A stretch of 64,000 bases of DNA from Acidobacteriota bacterium (GTDB lineage Bacteria > Acidobacteriota > Terriglobia > Terriglobales > Acidobacteriaceae): assembly GCA_021813745.1 (NCBI GenBank), contig JAKAJO010000032.1, forward strand, positions 50,516-114,515. Reading direction: 5' to 3'. Position numbers and translations under genes: made by a program. Positions 54,745 to 63,020 of this stretch are shown here, piece after piece. The notes under the pieces are model-generated. The model saw only the letters and a list, made by a program, of their open reading frames with translations, had not been told where the DNA came from and did no database searches. How positions within the stretch are numbered: the first letter of the stretch is position 1; each line of letters opens with the position of its first letter.

Positions 54745-55430
54745 GGCTTCATAGCCTCAATCAATCCCTGCACGACGGCGCGTGCCTGGAGATTCCGTTC
54801 CGGCCCGCGCAACCAGTTGAGAAACCAGATTCGCTCGAACGAAAGCGGCGGCAGAGGTCGATTGTTGTCGCGATAGTGCGTGAGTAATTGCCCCAACTGC
54901 CCAATCAACAGCGCATATTCTCCATCGCGTTTCGCGCTCTCGGACAAATCCCGGCTATGAAATGTGCTGATGAACTCCTCCCAGGAACGCCGCTCAGCGG
55001 AACCTGTATAGTGACGCCAAAATCTATAGCAAGGACTCGTTCTCCCGAGGTGATCGAGCAGTGTATCGATCTGCTCACGCGGATCCATTTGATTGTCGGA
55101 GTGGTCGGCACTGACCCCGGATGATTTACATTCCGACATCAGTTGCATCGTTGCCGTTGCGAGCAGCAAGTCATTGAGCACTTCGAGCGCCTCGGTTCGC
55201 TCCGGTTCGTTGAGCTTCGCGATGCGGTCAAGTTCCGCCTTGACTTCAACAGGCGGCTGCATTCCGCGTAGTCTATAGAAGCACAGAAAGAGTTGAGTGC
55301 GCTCGAACGCCAACACATAATTGACGTTCTCATCTGGGACGAGTGCGCGAATATATTCGCGCCACTCCGCTGGATCAGCGAAATCTCTGGACGATTTGAT
55401 CTTCAACTTATTTGTCATCGCTTTACCCAT
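54729..55430 (-). CDS. Hypothetical protein of the transfer operon
   Basis: The product is 233 residues from ATG 55430; ATG 55418 is also possible. It is mostly helical (YVLAFERTQLFLCFYRLRGM, EALEVLNDLLLATATMQLMS), and its C-terminus ends FERIWFLNWLRGPERN and AVVQGLIEAMKP. No signal peptide or membrane span. It overlaps its neighbours at both ends. Family unknown. Confidence 0.6.
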   Translation of the reverse strand: MGKAMTNKLKIKSSRDFADPAEWREYIRALVPDENVNYVLAFERTQLFLCFYRLRGMQPPVEVKAELDRIAKLNEPERTEALEVLNDLLLATATMQLMSECKSSGVSADHSDNQMDPREQIDTLLDHLGRTSPCYRFWRHYTGSAERRSWEEFISTFHSRDLSESAKRDGEYALLIGQLGQLLTHYRDNNRPLPPLSFERIWFLNWLRGPERNLQARAVVQGLIEAMKPCASA

Positions 55431-56205
55431 TGGCCCCTTTGAGGGTCCGATTGCGCTTCCGCTCCTCATCCAACTGCGTGTTCGCCTGGTTCAGCCGCTC
55501 CCGCAGATTGCGTTCGCTGTTCCGCGTAGCCTCCAGGCTGTTCTTGAGAAGTTGCACCTGCTGTTGCACGCTGAATGCACGATTGCCGGCAAGTGATGGA
55601 TCCGTCGCACTCGCATCGGGCGCATCTGAGAGATTTCTGGGGACATCTTCCTTGTTTCCGCTCGCCGTCCGTGCAAGGGCCTGGACCGTGTTTTTGAGAT
55701 CCGTTGTCTCTTGTTCAGCCGTCTGATTGGGCTGCTGCCCTGCCATCAGGGCGCGATCAATTTCGGCGTTACGCAGTTCGACCAGTTGGTTGAACTGCTC
55801 GGTGCGGCGCACGATCTCGATTCGGTCGCTGACCCGGCTATTCCAGAGTTCCGCGATGATGGTGGAGGCGACGATCTCCTTTTTTGCCGTCGAATACCAC
55901 TCGAAGTAGATGATTCCCGCTGCGCAAACGAGCAGGCCGAGCGTCACCAGGTTCGACCAGAAATAGAGATCGTCAACGGTATGACCGACAAGATCGCTCC
56001 GCCCATTTGCCATCTCCGCGCCATAGTCAGTGTTCGAGGGATTGATTTTGCCCAAGGCATAGTCGATAAATCCCTGCCGCTGGCGCGCGGTTTGCCCAGT
56101 CGTTTGCGGTTGCACGGTTTGCGTCTGGGCGACCATGGCCGGCGCAATCGCGCAGAAAAGCAGCGCCATTACGTGCAACTGTATGGTGGAAAAGCGTTGC
56201 ATCAT
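55423..56205 (-). CDS. Exported coiled-coil membrane protein of the transfer operon
   Basis: The 260-residue product has a signal peptide (LHVMALLFCAIAPAMVAQ), a Gln/Thr-rich linker, one membrane span at about residues 83-103 (YFWSNLVTLGLLVCAAGIIY) and a C-terminal coiled coil (FSVQQQVQLLKNSLEATRNS). The start overlaps the coupling ATPase stop (TAATG). It may link the coupling protein to the envelope channel. No homologous family recognised. Confidence 0.6.
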   Translation of the reverse strand: MMQRFSTIQLHVMALLFCAIAPAMVAQTQTVQPQTTGQTARQRQGFIDYALGKINPSNTDYGAEMANGRSDLVGHTVDDLYFWSNLVTLGLLVCAAGIIYFEWYSTAKKEIVASTIIAELWNSRVSDRIEIVRRTEQFNQLVELRNAEIDRALMAGQQPNQTAEQETTDLKNTVQALARTASGNKEDVPRNLSDAPDASATDPSLAGNRAFSVQQQVQLLKNSLEATRNSERNLRERLNQANTQLDEERKRNRTLKGANG

Positions 56206-57998
56206 TAACCTCCGTAGGGCGTATCGAGCGAGATTCCGGCGATCCGCCTGCGCCGCTGGCGGCGGGTCTGGGCGTCCTTGAAACGGAGATTGACGCCAAT
56301 AGCGGGGTCCAAAAGGCTGTGCATCTTGGGATAGAGGTACTGGTCAATTCCGTCCAGGTGGTGGCTCGGCGCGCGGCGGACATGTAGATGAGAGTGAAGC
56401 GTTCCCTCGCGTGGATCTGTCATCAAAATCTCCATCTGCCCCACGGGAAGGTTCTTGATGTGGTCTTCGCGTGCTCTGGTTTCTTTGGCTTCGCTCTCGT
56501 TTCCTAGACCAGTTTCGGTGTATTTCGGTGTGAAGATGCCTGTCCGGCGGACAGACAGGCTGCGCCTTTTTGTCGCGATCTTCGCCGACGCCTTCAGAAA
56601 CCACTGCGCCGTGTTCTCCTCGGAGACGTTCATGATCATCTTGGTCCCAGGCGCCGAAGAGACCTCATCCGCGAAGGCTTGGCTGACACGCTGCAACTGC
56701 GGCAGGCTCTGGAAAGAGAACAGAAACGACACGTGCGCACCACGCGCCGTCTGCAATACCTGCGTGAACCCCGGATAGGCAAAGGGCGCAAACTCGTCGA
56801 GGATCACCGAAAGCATCGATTCGTCCTTGGATTTCGTGGAGTTGGCCTGCGAATACCGCTTGCCAACCATCAACTGAATGTTCTGGAGAAGGATCTTTCC
56901 CAGGGCTTCGACCGCGCGCTGATTGCGATTTGAGTTCAGGGATACAAACAAAATCAGGTCGTTTTCAAGTACGTCGTCAAGCGTAAGAAGGTCCTGATAG
57001 GCGCCAGTTACGACCGACAACTCGTCTTCGAGAAAGCTCAGCAGTTCGTTCAATAATCCCTGAATCTTCTCCACGCGCTCGCGGTCTTGGAGCGACCTCT
57101 GGAGCATTTTGACCGACATCTCGAAGTTCAACCGCTTCTGCATGGAAAGGCCGGTGAGCGTCGCAATGCGCGCCTTGGCCGCCTTGATCTGCTCCTGGAG
57201 CACTTCCTCGTCGAGCGCCATGACCAGTACGTCGTAGACATTGAAGAGCCGGCCGGTGTACTGGAGGACACGAACAAGATCGGAGAGGTAAGCTTCCTGG
57301 TGGCCTTTGAAGAAGTCCTCGCGCAGACCGAAGGAGCGGAAGATGAAGTTCACGTGCTCCTGGTAGGCATCGTCGAGCGCGTAGAAGGGGTTGTAGCGAC
57401 AGGACTCCGTGGGGTGAGTGGGATCGAGAATGCGTAGATCCTGGAGCCGTCCGGCGGCGGCAATATGCGGCAGAAGATGGTCCAGAAACTCCCGCTCACC
57501 CTTGCCGTCGAAGATGATCATCGGCATCTTGCGCGCGCCAAAGCGGCGCGTCAGGTCCTGGGCGATGATGTTCTCAAGGAAGGTGGACTTGCCGGCGCCC
57601 GTTCCGCCGACGATCACTCCGTGCTTGATCCGCACGGCATCGGGCCACGTCCAGGGCTCTTTGTGTACGTTGTAGCCAAGCAAAGTAGCAGCGTCCGAGT
57701 GCGCCTGGCCGACAATCTTTGTCTCTTTTGTTGCGGGAACTGCGATTGCCGGATGCGGCCAGTTTTCTTCGCGCCTTTGTTTTCTTACGGCGAAGTGTGC
57801 CACGATCAGGCTGCCGCCAAAGAACACGATGGCGCAATCGAGAAACATTTCGAGACACTGATCGTTGCGCAGATGGAGGCGGGAGACGGCGATATACCAG
57901 AACAAACCGAATATGGCGCAGCCAAGCAGCACGACGACGCCGGCGAGATCTTCCGGTCCTGTGCGCCTGTAGCCGGGTTGATCATAGTACGAGTTCAT
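56205..57998 (-). CDS. VirD4/TraG-like coupling ATPase
   Basis: The product is 597 residues from ATG 57998, overlapping the previous gene by 4 bases. Two N-terminal membrane spans (about 18-38 and 50-70) are followed by Walker A at 130-139 (GVIVGGTGAGKSTFLENI). The Walker B is in SMLSVILDEFAPFAYPGF, followed by VLQTARGAHVSFLFSFQSLP. This is the layout of type IV coupling proteins, which bring the DNA-protein substrate to the channel during conjugation. It supports a conjugative function of the element. Confidence 0.8.
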   Translation of the reverse strand: MNSYYDQPGYRRTGPEDLAGVVVLLGCAIFGLFWYIAVSRLHLRNDQCLEMFLDCAIVFFGGSLIVAHFAVRKQRREENWPHPAIAVPATKETKIVGQAHSDAATLLGYNVHKEPWTWPDAVRIKHGVIVGGTGAGKSTFLENIIAQDLTRRFGARKMPMIIFDGKGEREFLDHLLPHIAAAGRLQDLRILDPTHPTESCRYNPFYALDDAYQEHVNFIFRSFGLREDFFKGHQEAYLSDLVRVLQYTGRLFNVYDVLVMALDEEVLQEQIKAAKARIATLTGLSMQKRLNFEMSVKMLQRSLQDRERVEKIQGLLNELLSFLEDELSVVTGAYQDLLTLDDVLENDLILFVSLNSNRNQRAVEALGKILLQNIQLMVGKRYSQANSTKSKDESMLSVILDEFAPFAYPGFTQVLQTARGAHVSFLFSFQSLPQLQRVSQAFADEVSSAPGTKMIMNVSEENTAQWFLKASAKIATKRRSLSVRRTGIFTPKYTETGLGNESEAKETRAREDHIKNLPVGQMEILMTDPREGTLHSHLHVRRAPSHHLDGIDQYLYPKMHSLLDPAIGVNLRFKDAQTRRQRRRRIAGISLDTPYGG

Positions 57999-58231
57999 AG
58001 GCTTCGACTCAGCGAGAAGTAGAGGAAAATTCCCAGCAATGCACATGCGATGACGCCAACCAGAATCACAAGTGAACTCGGCTTCCAGCGTCCACGCGCA
58101 TCGACCGGCTTGAGATCGTTGGCCAGCGTAGCGCGCAATGCCTGTTCCGGATTCGTCTCCGCATCCCCGGAGTGAAGTTTCTGAAGCGCAAGGCGTACCT
58201 CTTCCGGCGTGACATAACCCGCGGCGTCCAT
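57995..58231 (-). CDS. Small membrane protein of the transfer operon
   Basis: The 78-residue product has a soluble N-terminal part (YVTPEEVRLALQKLHSGDAE) and one C-terminal span (SLVILVGVIACALLGIFLYF). It overlaps the coupling ATPase start and lies two bases after the VirB9-like gene. Family unknown. Confidence 0.6.
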   Translation of the reverse strand: MDAAGYVTPEEVRLALQKLHSGDAETNPEQALRATLANDLKPVDARGRWKPSSLVILVGVIACALLGIFLYFSLSRSL

Positions 58232-58233
58232 GG

Positions 58234-59079
58234 CTAGAGCACCGCCTCGGCCGTCACAGGCCGGTTCTGATCGATGCCAAAGTCCAGTTGAAAGAGTCGC
58301 GGCTGATTCCTGTCAGCGACCTTGATTCCGATCACGCCGGTCACTTTTTCGCCCGGAGCCAGATCGCGCAGCGCTGAATCTGCTTGCGCAACATCGAGCG
58401 TGACCCCACGATGTGTTTTGAAGGAAGCGTAGGTCTTGCGCTTGAGTTGGTGGTTGCGAAGGCTCGCGAGCGAGATGGCATTTTTACCTGGCGTCTGCGC
58501 ATAAACAGCCGGAACTGTCACACGATAAGGCGCCTCGGTGCGATTGGTGACCGAGTAGCGAACATAGATCAGATCGCCCGAGCGGTAGACCTGCTCCAAT
58601 TCAACCTGCACGCGATTGCGGTCAATCTTGGTCGATTCCGGCAGGATGTCTTCCGCTCCGAAGAGCGTTTCGGTAAGAACCTGCGTCGCAATCTCGTGAA
58701 TCTTCCGATCGGATAGTTCCTGATCGGAGTGCGCAACCGTGTGCGGGTCTGGCGCGGGTTCGGTGCGAATCAGCACGTCCATCGAAGAGAGCGAGCCGGA
58801 CGGATCGAGTTCGTAATTCAGTTCCCGTGACGCCGTCCAGACGAAAAGATTGGTCGAGACACCTGCTTGAAGCGGCTTGATGAAGACCTTGTCTTCGTGG
58901 CGTTCGATCTGAAAGCTGTCCGCGTCGCCCACGGCGAGCGTCGTTACCGGCTCACCGAATTCGAGCACGGTGAGATGGTTCATCGAAGTTTCGACATGCC
59001 GGATTTGGCCTTGGCCGGTCGTCTGCGCCTGTGCCGCAGCGACTGCAACAGCAAACAATAATGACAAGATCGACTTCAT
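58234..59079 (-). CDS. VirB9/TrbG-like conjugal transfer protein
   Basis: The 281-residue product starts at ATG 59079, with GAGGAGG upstream, and has a signal peptide (ILSLLFAVAVAAAQAQ). The N-terminal domain (VLEFGEPVTTLAVGDADSFQ, then KPLQAGVSTNLFVWTASREL) matches VirB9/TrbG. The C-terminal part continues with a beta domain (YRVTVPAVYAQTPGKNAIS). It would form part of the outer-membrane channel with VirB7 and VirB10. The RdRP-like gene lies directly upstream. Confidence 0.75.
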   Translation of the reverse strand: MKSILSLLFAVAVAAAQAQTTGQGQIRHVETSMNHLTVLEFGEPVTTLAVGDADSFQIERHEDKVFIKPLQAGVSTNLFVWTASRELNYELDPSGSLSSMDVLIRTEPAPDPHTVAHSDQELSDRKIHEIATQVLTETLFGAEDILPESTKIDRNRVQVELEQVYRSGDLIYVRYSVTNRTEAPYRVTVPAVYAQTPGKNAISLASLRNHQLKRKTYASFKTHRGVTLDVAQADSALRDLAPGEKVTGVIGIKVADRNQPRLFQLDFGIDQNRPVTAEAVL

Positions 59080-59144
59080 TGCGGCCTCCTCTGCGCAAAA
59101 ACGAAAGGAGAAGCCACGGCAGTCGCAGTGACTTCTCCTTCGTG

Positions 59145-61727
59145 TTAAGAGCATCCCAATGCAGCAGGAATGCTCGTGTCCTCAAATGTCAGGTTCCGCT
59201 TTCCCTTGTACTGGAAGAGGAATACCCGTTTCACGCCTTCAGGACCCTCGGGATTGGCGATCCGCTCGACGAGAAACGCGCGTTGTTGATCGTCAAACCA
59301 GACGTATCCGTTGATTGTCTTCGGCAGCCGGACCCTCACCCGCTGGCCGCTGGTTGCCTCCGCAAAGGCATTGACGACTTCCTGCGGGAAGGACTGGAAG
59401 AGAACCGCTCCAGAGCCTGTGCCGTTCGAGACGATGGTGTTCATCGCCTGTGCCCATGCTCTGCGATTCTCCTGCTTGCCCTGCGCCCAGTAGTGCACAA
59501 ACAGGTGGAGCGAGCTGAACTGATCCCGCGCCTCCTGTTCATGTTCCCAGAGTGCAGATTGCGCCTTATTGCGCGCAACGACTGCCGACCGGCGTTGTTC
59601 CTTGTCTTCGCACTTGCGCATGGCATCCCAAAGCGCCTGTGCGTTTGCGAGGTCGAGTTTGACCTGTTCCTCGCGTTCGACGACCCGGCTGGCGACATCG
59701 GCGTAGATGGAGTTGATCAGTTGGCATTCCTCGAACATTCCTTTGGTGACAGCCTCGCCAGAGAAGAGTCCGCGGAAGTCCTCAATCGACATCCGTTCTT
59801 CGTAGCCGCTTCCAGATTCATTGGGCAGAAAGCCAAGCTCTTTGCGTAACACGTTATAGAGCCTGCCGACGCGATCAGTGTCCGCTACATCCAGATGAGC
59901 CGGCAGATCCGAGACCCTGCGCTCGCGTTTGTACTTGAGCCAGGGCGCCGGAACCACCTCTTTCCGGATTTCGCTAATCACCGATTCGTCGATCTCGACC
60001 CGGTGCTTCAATGAGTCGAGGGCATTCTGCAGTTGTTCGACTAGCTTGTAAGCCAGGTCCGGCCGTCCAGCAGCCAGGCACGATGTCTTGAGATCCGTAA
60101 TGGAACCGATCCGATTTCCGCGGGCCTTCATGGCAACCAGGCAGACATTCCACCAGGGAGACTTCGCTTTCGTGAGCTTGGTCTTCGTCTGACGGAACTG
60201 CTCTCCGTATGAGATCCGGCCCGCCACAAAGCGCGGGAATTGATCGGATGGCATGACGCATACGGTGTCGAAGTCGAAGTCGCCGCCATTCCTTTTGGCC
60301 GTCTCCGAATGAAGGATGTAGGTTCCTTCCATGCGGAGCTGACGTTCAAGAATGAAGTTGATCAGCGATTCGTCAAGATCTGCTCCGAACGCACGTTTGA
60401 GCAGTGGCACAAGTTCGTCGTTGGTGAGATGACGGATGGGAAGCAAATCCTCCTGCATCCGGATGGGATACCGGATGCAAAGTCCCTGTTCCGCCGTGAG
60501 CGAGGTGATGGACGTATCCAGCGGAATCCAGTCCGAGGCCGAGAGAATCTTCCCCCGGTGTTCGATCAGAACGCCGTCATCCGCCAGCGCGAATGCAGGC
60601 AGCCGGAAACCACCACCTGTGCAGATACGAAATGCCCAGCGGGCCAGCTTGCGGTTGATCTGGTTCGACACGTAGGGGAACTTGATACTGGTTCCGCTAC
60701 GATCTGCCAGAAGCACCGCTTCCGCCGGTTCCCACTCTTCGGAGACAGTGGCTACGCCCTGCTCCAACGCTTCAGGATCAAAACTCGAATCCTCATCCTC
60801 GAATGCGGCGACGTCGGACGATTTGCCTAAGAGTTCAAGCAGTGCATCGTAATCGCCCTCGTCCCATGCCTTTCTCACCTTGCGAATCTGCTCGATGGCC
60901 CGAGGCATGATCTCAAGTTGAAGGCTCTCTTCCGAAGCGTGCTCGACCAGCGTATAGCTTGATCCGAACTCCGATGCTCGGGAGATCTCCTTGATCCCGA
61001 GAACCGCTGGACCCACATACAGCCGGCCCGATGTGCCCAGCTGTGGAAGGAAGCGAAGGCCCCCTTTCAATGCCGGTTTCGTGGCGCTATCGGGCAGAAT
61101 GAGATCGACGCCCAGCCTGTCAGCCACGCGGTCGCTCATTGCCTTGAGTGCGCCTTTTGCCTGCTTCGGTTCTTGCGCGTCGAATGCCAGACGGAATTGG
61201 CAGAACCTGTTCGTACCGATCTTCAGCTTCCGGTAGACGGACTCACGAACCCATCCGCGGCAGTCGTTGGTGCCAAGAGCGTGTTCCTGGACCACGGCCA
61301 CGCGGAAGTTTGGTTCGTCCACCATCAGCCTGCAGTCGGAGACGAGAATGGCAAAGTACACCATCGCCGCCTCAGGCCAATGCTGAAAGCGCTCAGCAAT
61401 CTGTTTGGAATGCGCGAGATCGACAAAGTAGAACTTGCCGTCCTTCGCCGAGTTGCTCGCGCCCACCAAACGGTATTCGACCCCGCCGTAGATGAGCTTG
61501 GCCATGCGGTTTTCGACCACTGACTGCTCATACGGCGTCAACTCATGCGGCACGCTGACGCGCGCTACCTGGATGCCGGGATAGAGCTCAGAGAGCAGTT
61601 TGCCTTCGAGCGTATCTTTGCGGCCCAGTTGGCTTGGCTTGCGGGTCACTTCACCTGACGCATCGATGGCGAGCTCAAGAATGAGCCGTTCGTCGATCGT
61701 CGTTTTCTGTGTCCTCGTTGCTGTCAT
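59145..61727 (-). CDS. Two-barrel RNA polymerase-like protein (RdRP/YonO family)
   Basis: The 860-residue product starts at ATG 61727 with GAGGAGAAA upstream. In order it shows GASNS (89-93), as in the S-N-S of RDR proteins, then NDCRGW (154-159), FRL and K191-G192 in the first barrel. It continues with R419-Y-P421 and the metal triad D483-F-D485-F-D487 in NGGDFDFDTVCVM. A block GNRIGSITDLK (537-547) precedes ALDSLK (569-574), resembling the helical region after the catalytic loop. Canonical D-x-D-G-D is here D-x-D-F-D; all three Asp remain. It lies between VirB8- and VirB9-like genes. Polymerase activity is inferred, not shown. Confidence 0.6.
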   Translation of the reverse strand: MTATRTQKTTIDERLILELAIDASGEVTRKPSQLGRKDTLEGKLLSELYPGIQVARVSVPHELTPYEQSVVENRMAKLIYGGVEYRLVGASNSAKDGKFYFVDLAHSKQIAERFQHWPEAAMVYFAILVSDCRLMVDEPNFRVAVVQEHALGTNDCRGWVRESVYRKLKIGTNRFCQFRLAFDAQEPKQAKGALKAMSDRVADRLGVDLILPDSATKPALKGGLRFLPQLGTSGRLYVGPAVLGIKEISRASEFGSSYTLVEHASEESLQLEIMPRAIEQIRKVRKAWDEGDYDALLELLGKSSDVAAFEDEDSSFDPEALEQGVATVSEEWEPAEAVLLADRSGTSIKFPYVSNQINRKLARWAFRICTGGGFRLPAFALADDGVLIEHRGKILSASDWIPLDTSITSLTAEQGLCIRYPIRMQEDLLPIRHLTNDELVPLLKRAFGADLDESLINFILERQLRMEGTYILHSETAKRNGGDFDFDTVCVMPSDQFPRFVAGRISYGEQFRQTKTKLTKAKSPWWNVCLVAMKARGNRIGSITDLKTSCLAAGRPDLAYKLVEQLQNALDSLKHRVEIDESVISEIRKEVVPAPWLKYKRERRVSDLPAHLDVADTDRVGRLYNVLRKELGFLPNESGSGYEERMSIEDFRGLFSGEAVTKGMFEECQLINSIYADVASRVVEREEQVKLDLANAQALWDAMRKCEDKEQRRSAVVARNKAQSALWEHEQEARDQFSSLHLFVHYWAQGKQENRRAWAQAMNTIVSNGTGSGAVLFQSFPQEVVNAFAEATSGQRVRVRLPKTINGYVWFDDQQRAFLVERIANPEGPEGVKRVFLFQYKGKRNLTFEDTSIPAALGCS

Positions 61728-61968
61728 TTTCTCCTCACTTGTCTGGCGCTTCCTGGACGAAGTGACAAGAGATCTGCCGATCCCGGTCATGAATCCCTTC
61801 GCCTGGCCGCCCGTGTTAGGGGTGAGTGACAATCCAACCAGGCTCGAGAATCCAAACCGGGTCAGCGGAATTCCTCATCGCGCGTGCGATAAGGCGTCAA
61901 AGGAGGATGACAAGATCCGTATTTCAGGTTTGTATCCTCTTTGAAACCGTGCTGACCCTGCGGACCCG
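61728..61968. other. Intergenic stretch before the RdRP-like gene
   Basis: About 240 bases between the small 100-residue gene and the RdRP-like gene on the same strand. The frame of the RdRP-like protein stays open upstream to 61832, but that part has no protein-like character and the strong ribosome binding site favours 61727. It may carry an internal promoter; nothing certain is seen. Confidence 0.3.
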
Positions 61969-62271
61969 TTACTTACGCACAGGCCGTTTAACCAATGTCG
62001 GAGATCCGCCCTGGATCTCCGCCTCCGCCTTGTAGACCACGACGGCGTAAAGCAATCCGCTCTTCGCTTGAAATGCGCGGATCAATGCCTCTCCCTCGTT
62101 GGCGGCTTCGGCGCCAAGCTCAGGCTTTTCGGGCGACGATCCTTCCTTGGCAAGGAAGTACCGCGCCTGCTGATCCTCCTCGTGGCCGCGTCTGCGTCTC
62201 TGTTTTGGTTCGGTGGGCGATGCTACCTGTTGCTCGTTTCGAGGTACGCTCATGTTTGCTGTCGCCATCAT
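61969..62271 (-). CDS. Small hypothetical protein of the transfer operon
   Basis: The 100-residue product starts at ATG 62271 or 62268, overlapping the VirB8-like stop. It is charged and disordered in its first half (KQRRRRGHEEDQQARYFLAK) and has a short alpha/beta end (FQAKSGLLYAVVVYKAEAEI). The family is unknown. Confidence 0.55.
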   Translation of the reverse strand: MMATANMSVPRNEQQVASPTEPKQRRRRGHEEDQQARYFLAKEGSSPEKPELGAEAANEGEALIRAFQAKSGLLYAVVVYKAEAEIQGGSPTLVKRPVRK

Positions 62272-63011
62272 TGGCCTCCCGGATTTACTGCGGTCTCGCT
62301 GCCGGATACAGTGTCCGGCGCGTTCAGAATCTGGTTGCGCCGTTCGCCGTCGATGGGCCGTTCGCTGTACTCGGCGATCCAAAGCCCGTCGGAATTTGCG
62401 TCCGACCTTTTATCCGCAATCAATCGAATGCGGTACTCGTTGACGAAGTGGTCGGTGGTCTCGGTGCCATTCGAGAGATGATGAACATCCTTGACTCCGT
62501 AGATCAGGTAGGTGAGCGGCTCTCCTGATACGGGATCGAGCTCGCGCAGATGAAAGACCGACTGAATCTGCCCGTCGTCGATCTTGCCGCGGGTGTTGTC
62601 GTCGGCCATCGCCTTCAACGCGTACACACGCAGATTGCGGGTCATCATGTTGAGACTTGCGGCCCAGTGATCGTCCACATCAGTCGGCGAGTAGTTGAGG
62701 TAGCTGGTCAAAAACCGCTTGACGAACGCTTCGTCTAAGAACTGATCGGTGCCCGCTGTAGCAAGATCCGTAACTGCGACTTTGGGCGGCTTGCCGACAA
62801 CCGAGGCTTCACCGTTGGGGCCAATGCGGATCACCGTCGGCGGTTGCACGCGCACGAAGACGGCGAATCCAATCGACGCAAGCGCAATTGGGATAGTCAG
62901 GAAGGCAAGAAGCCAAGCGCGATTCGCATTCGCGCGCAAGGCGCCGTCCACTTCGTAATACTTCGGCCTCACCAGGGAGGCCTCGTTTGCTCGATCTACC
63001 TTCGTATTCAT
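62268..63011 (-). CDS. VirB8/TrbF-like conjugal transfer protein
   Basis: The 247-residue product has a short cytoplasmic end, one membrane span at about residues 32-55 (AWLLAFLTIPIALASIGFAV) and a periplasmic domain with VirB8-like helices and strands (FLTSYLNYSPTDVDDHWAAS, YGVKDVHHLSNGTETTDHFV). VirB8 proteins form part of the inner-membrane complex of type IV secretion systems. It follows the VirB6-like gene by 9 bases. Confidence 0.75.
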   Translation of the reverse strand: MNTKVDRANEASLVRPKYYEVDGALRANANRAWLLAFLTIPIALASIGFAVFVRVQPPTVIRIGPNGEASVVGKPPKVAVTDLATAGTDQFLDEAFVKRFLTSYLNYSPTDVDDHWAASLNMMTRNLRVYALKAMADDNTRGKIDDGQIQSVFHLRELDPVSGEPLTYLIYGVKDVHHLSNGTETTDHFVNEYRIRLIADKRSDANSDGLWIAEYSERPIDGERRNQILNAPDTVSGSETAVNPGGQ

Positions 63012-63020
63012 CTGTGCCTC

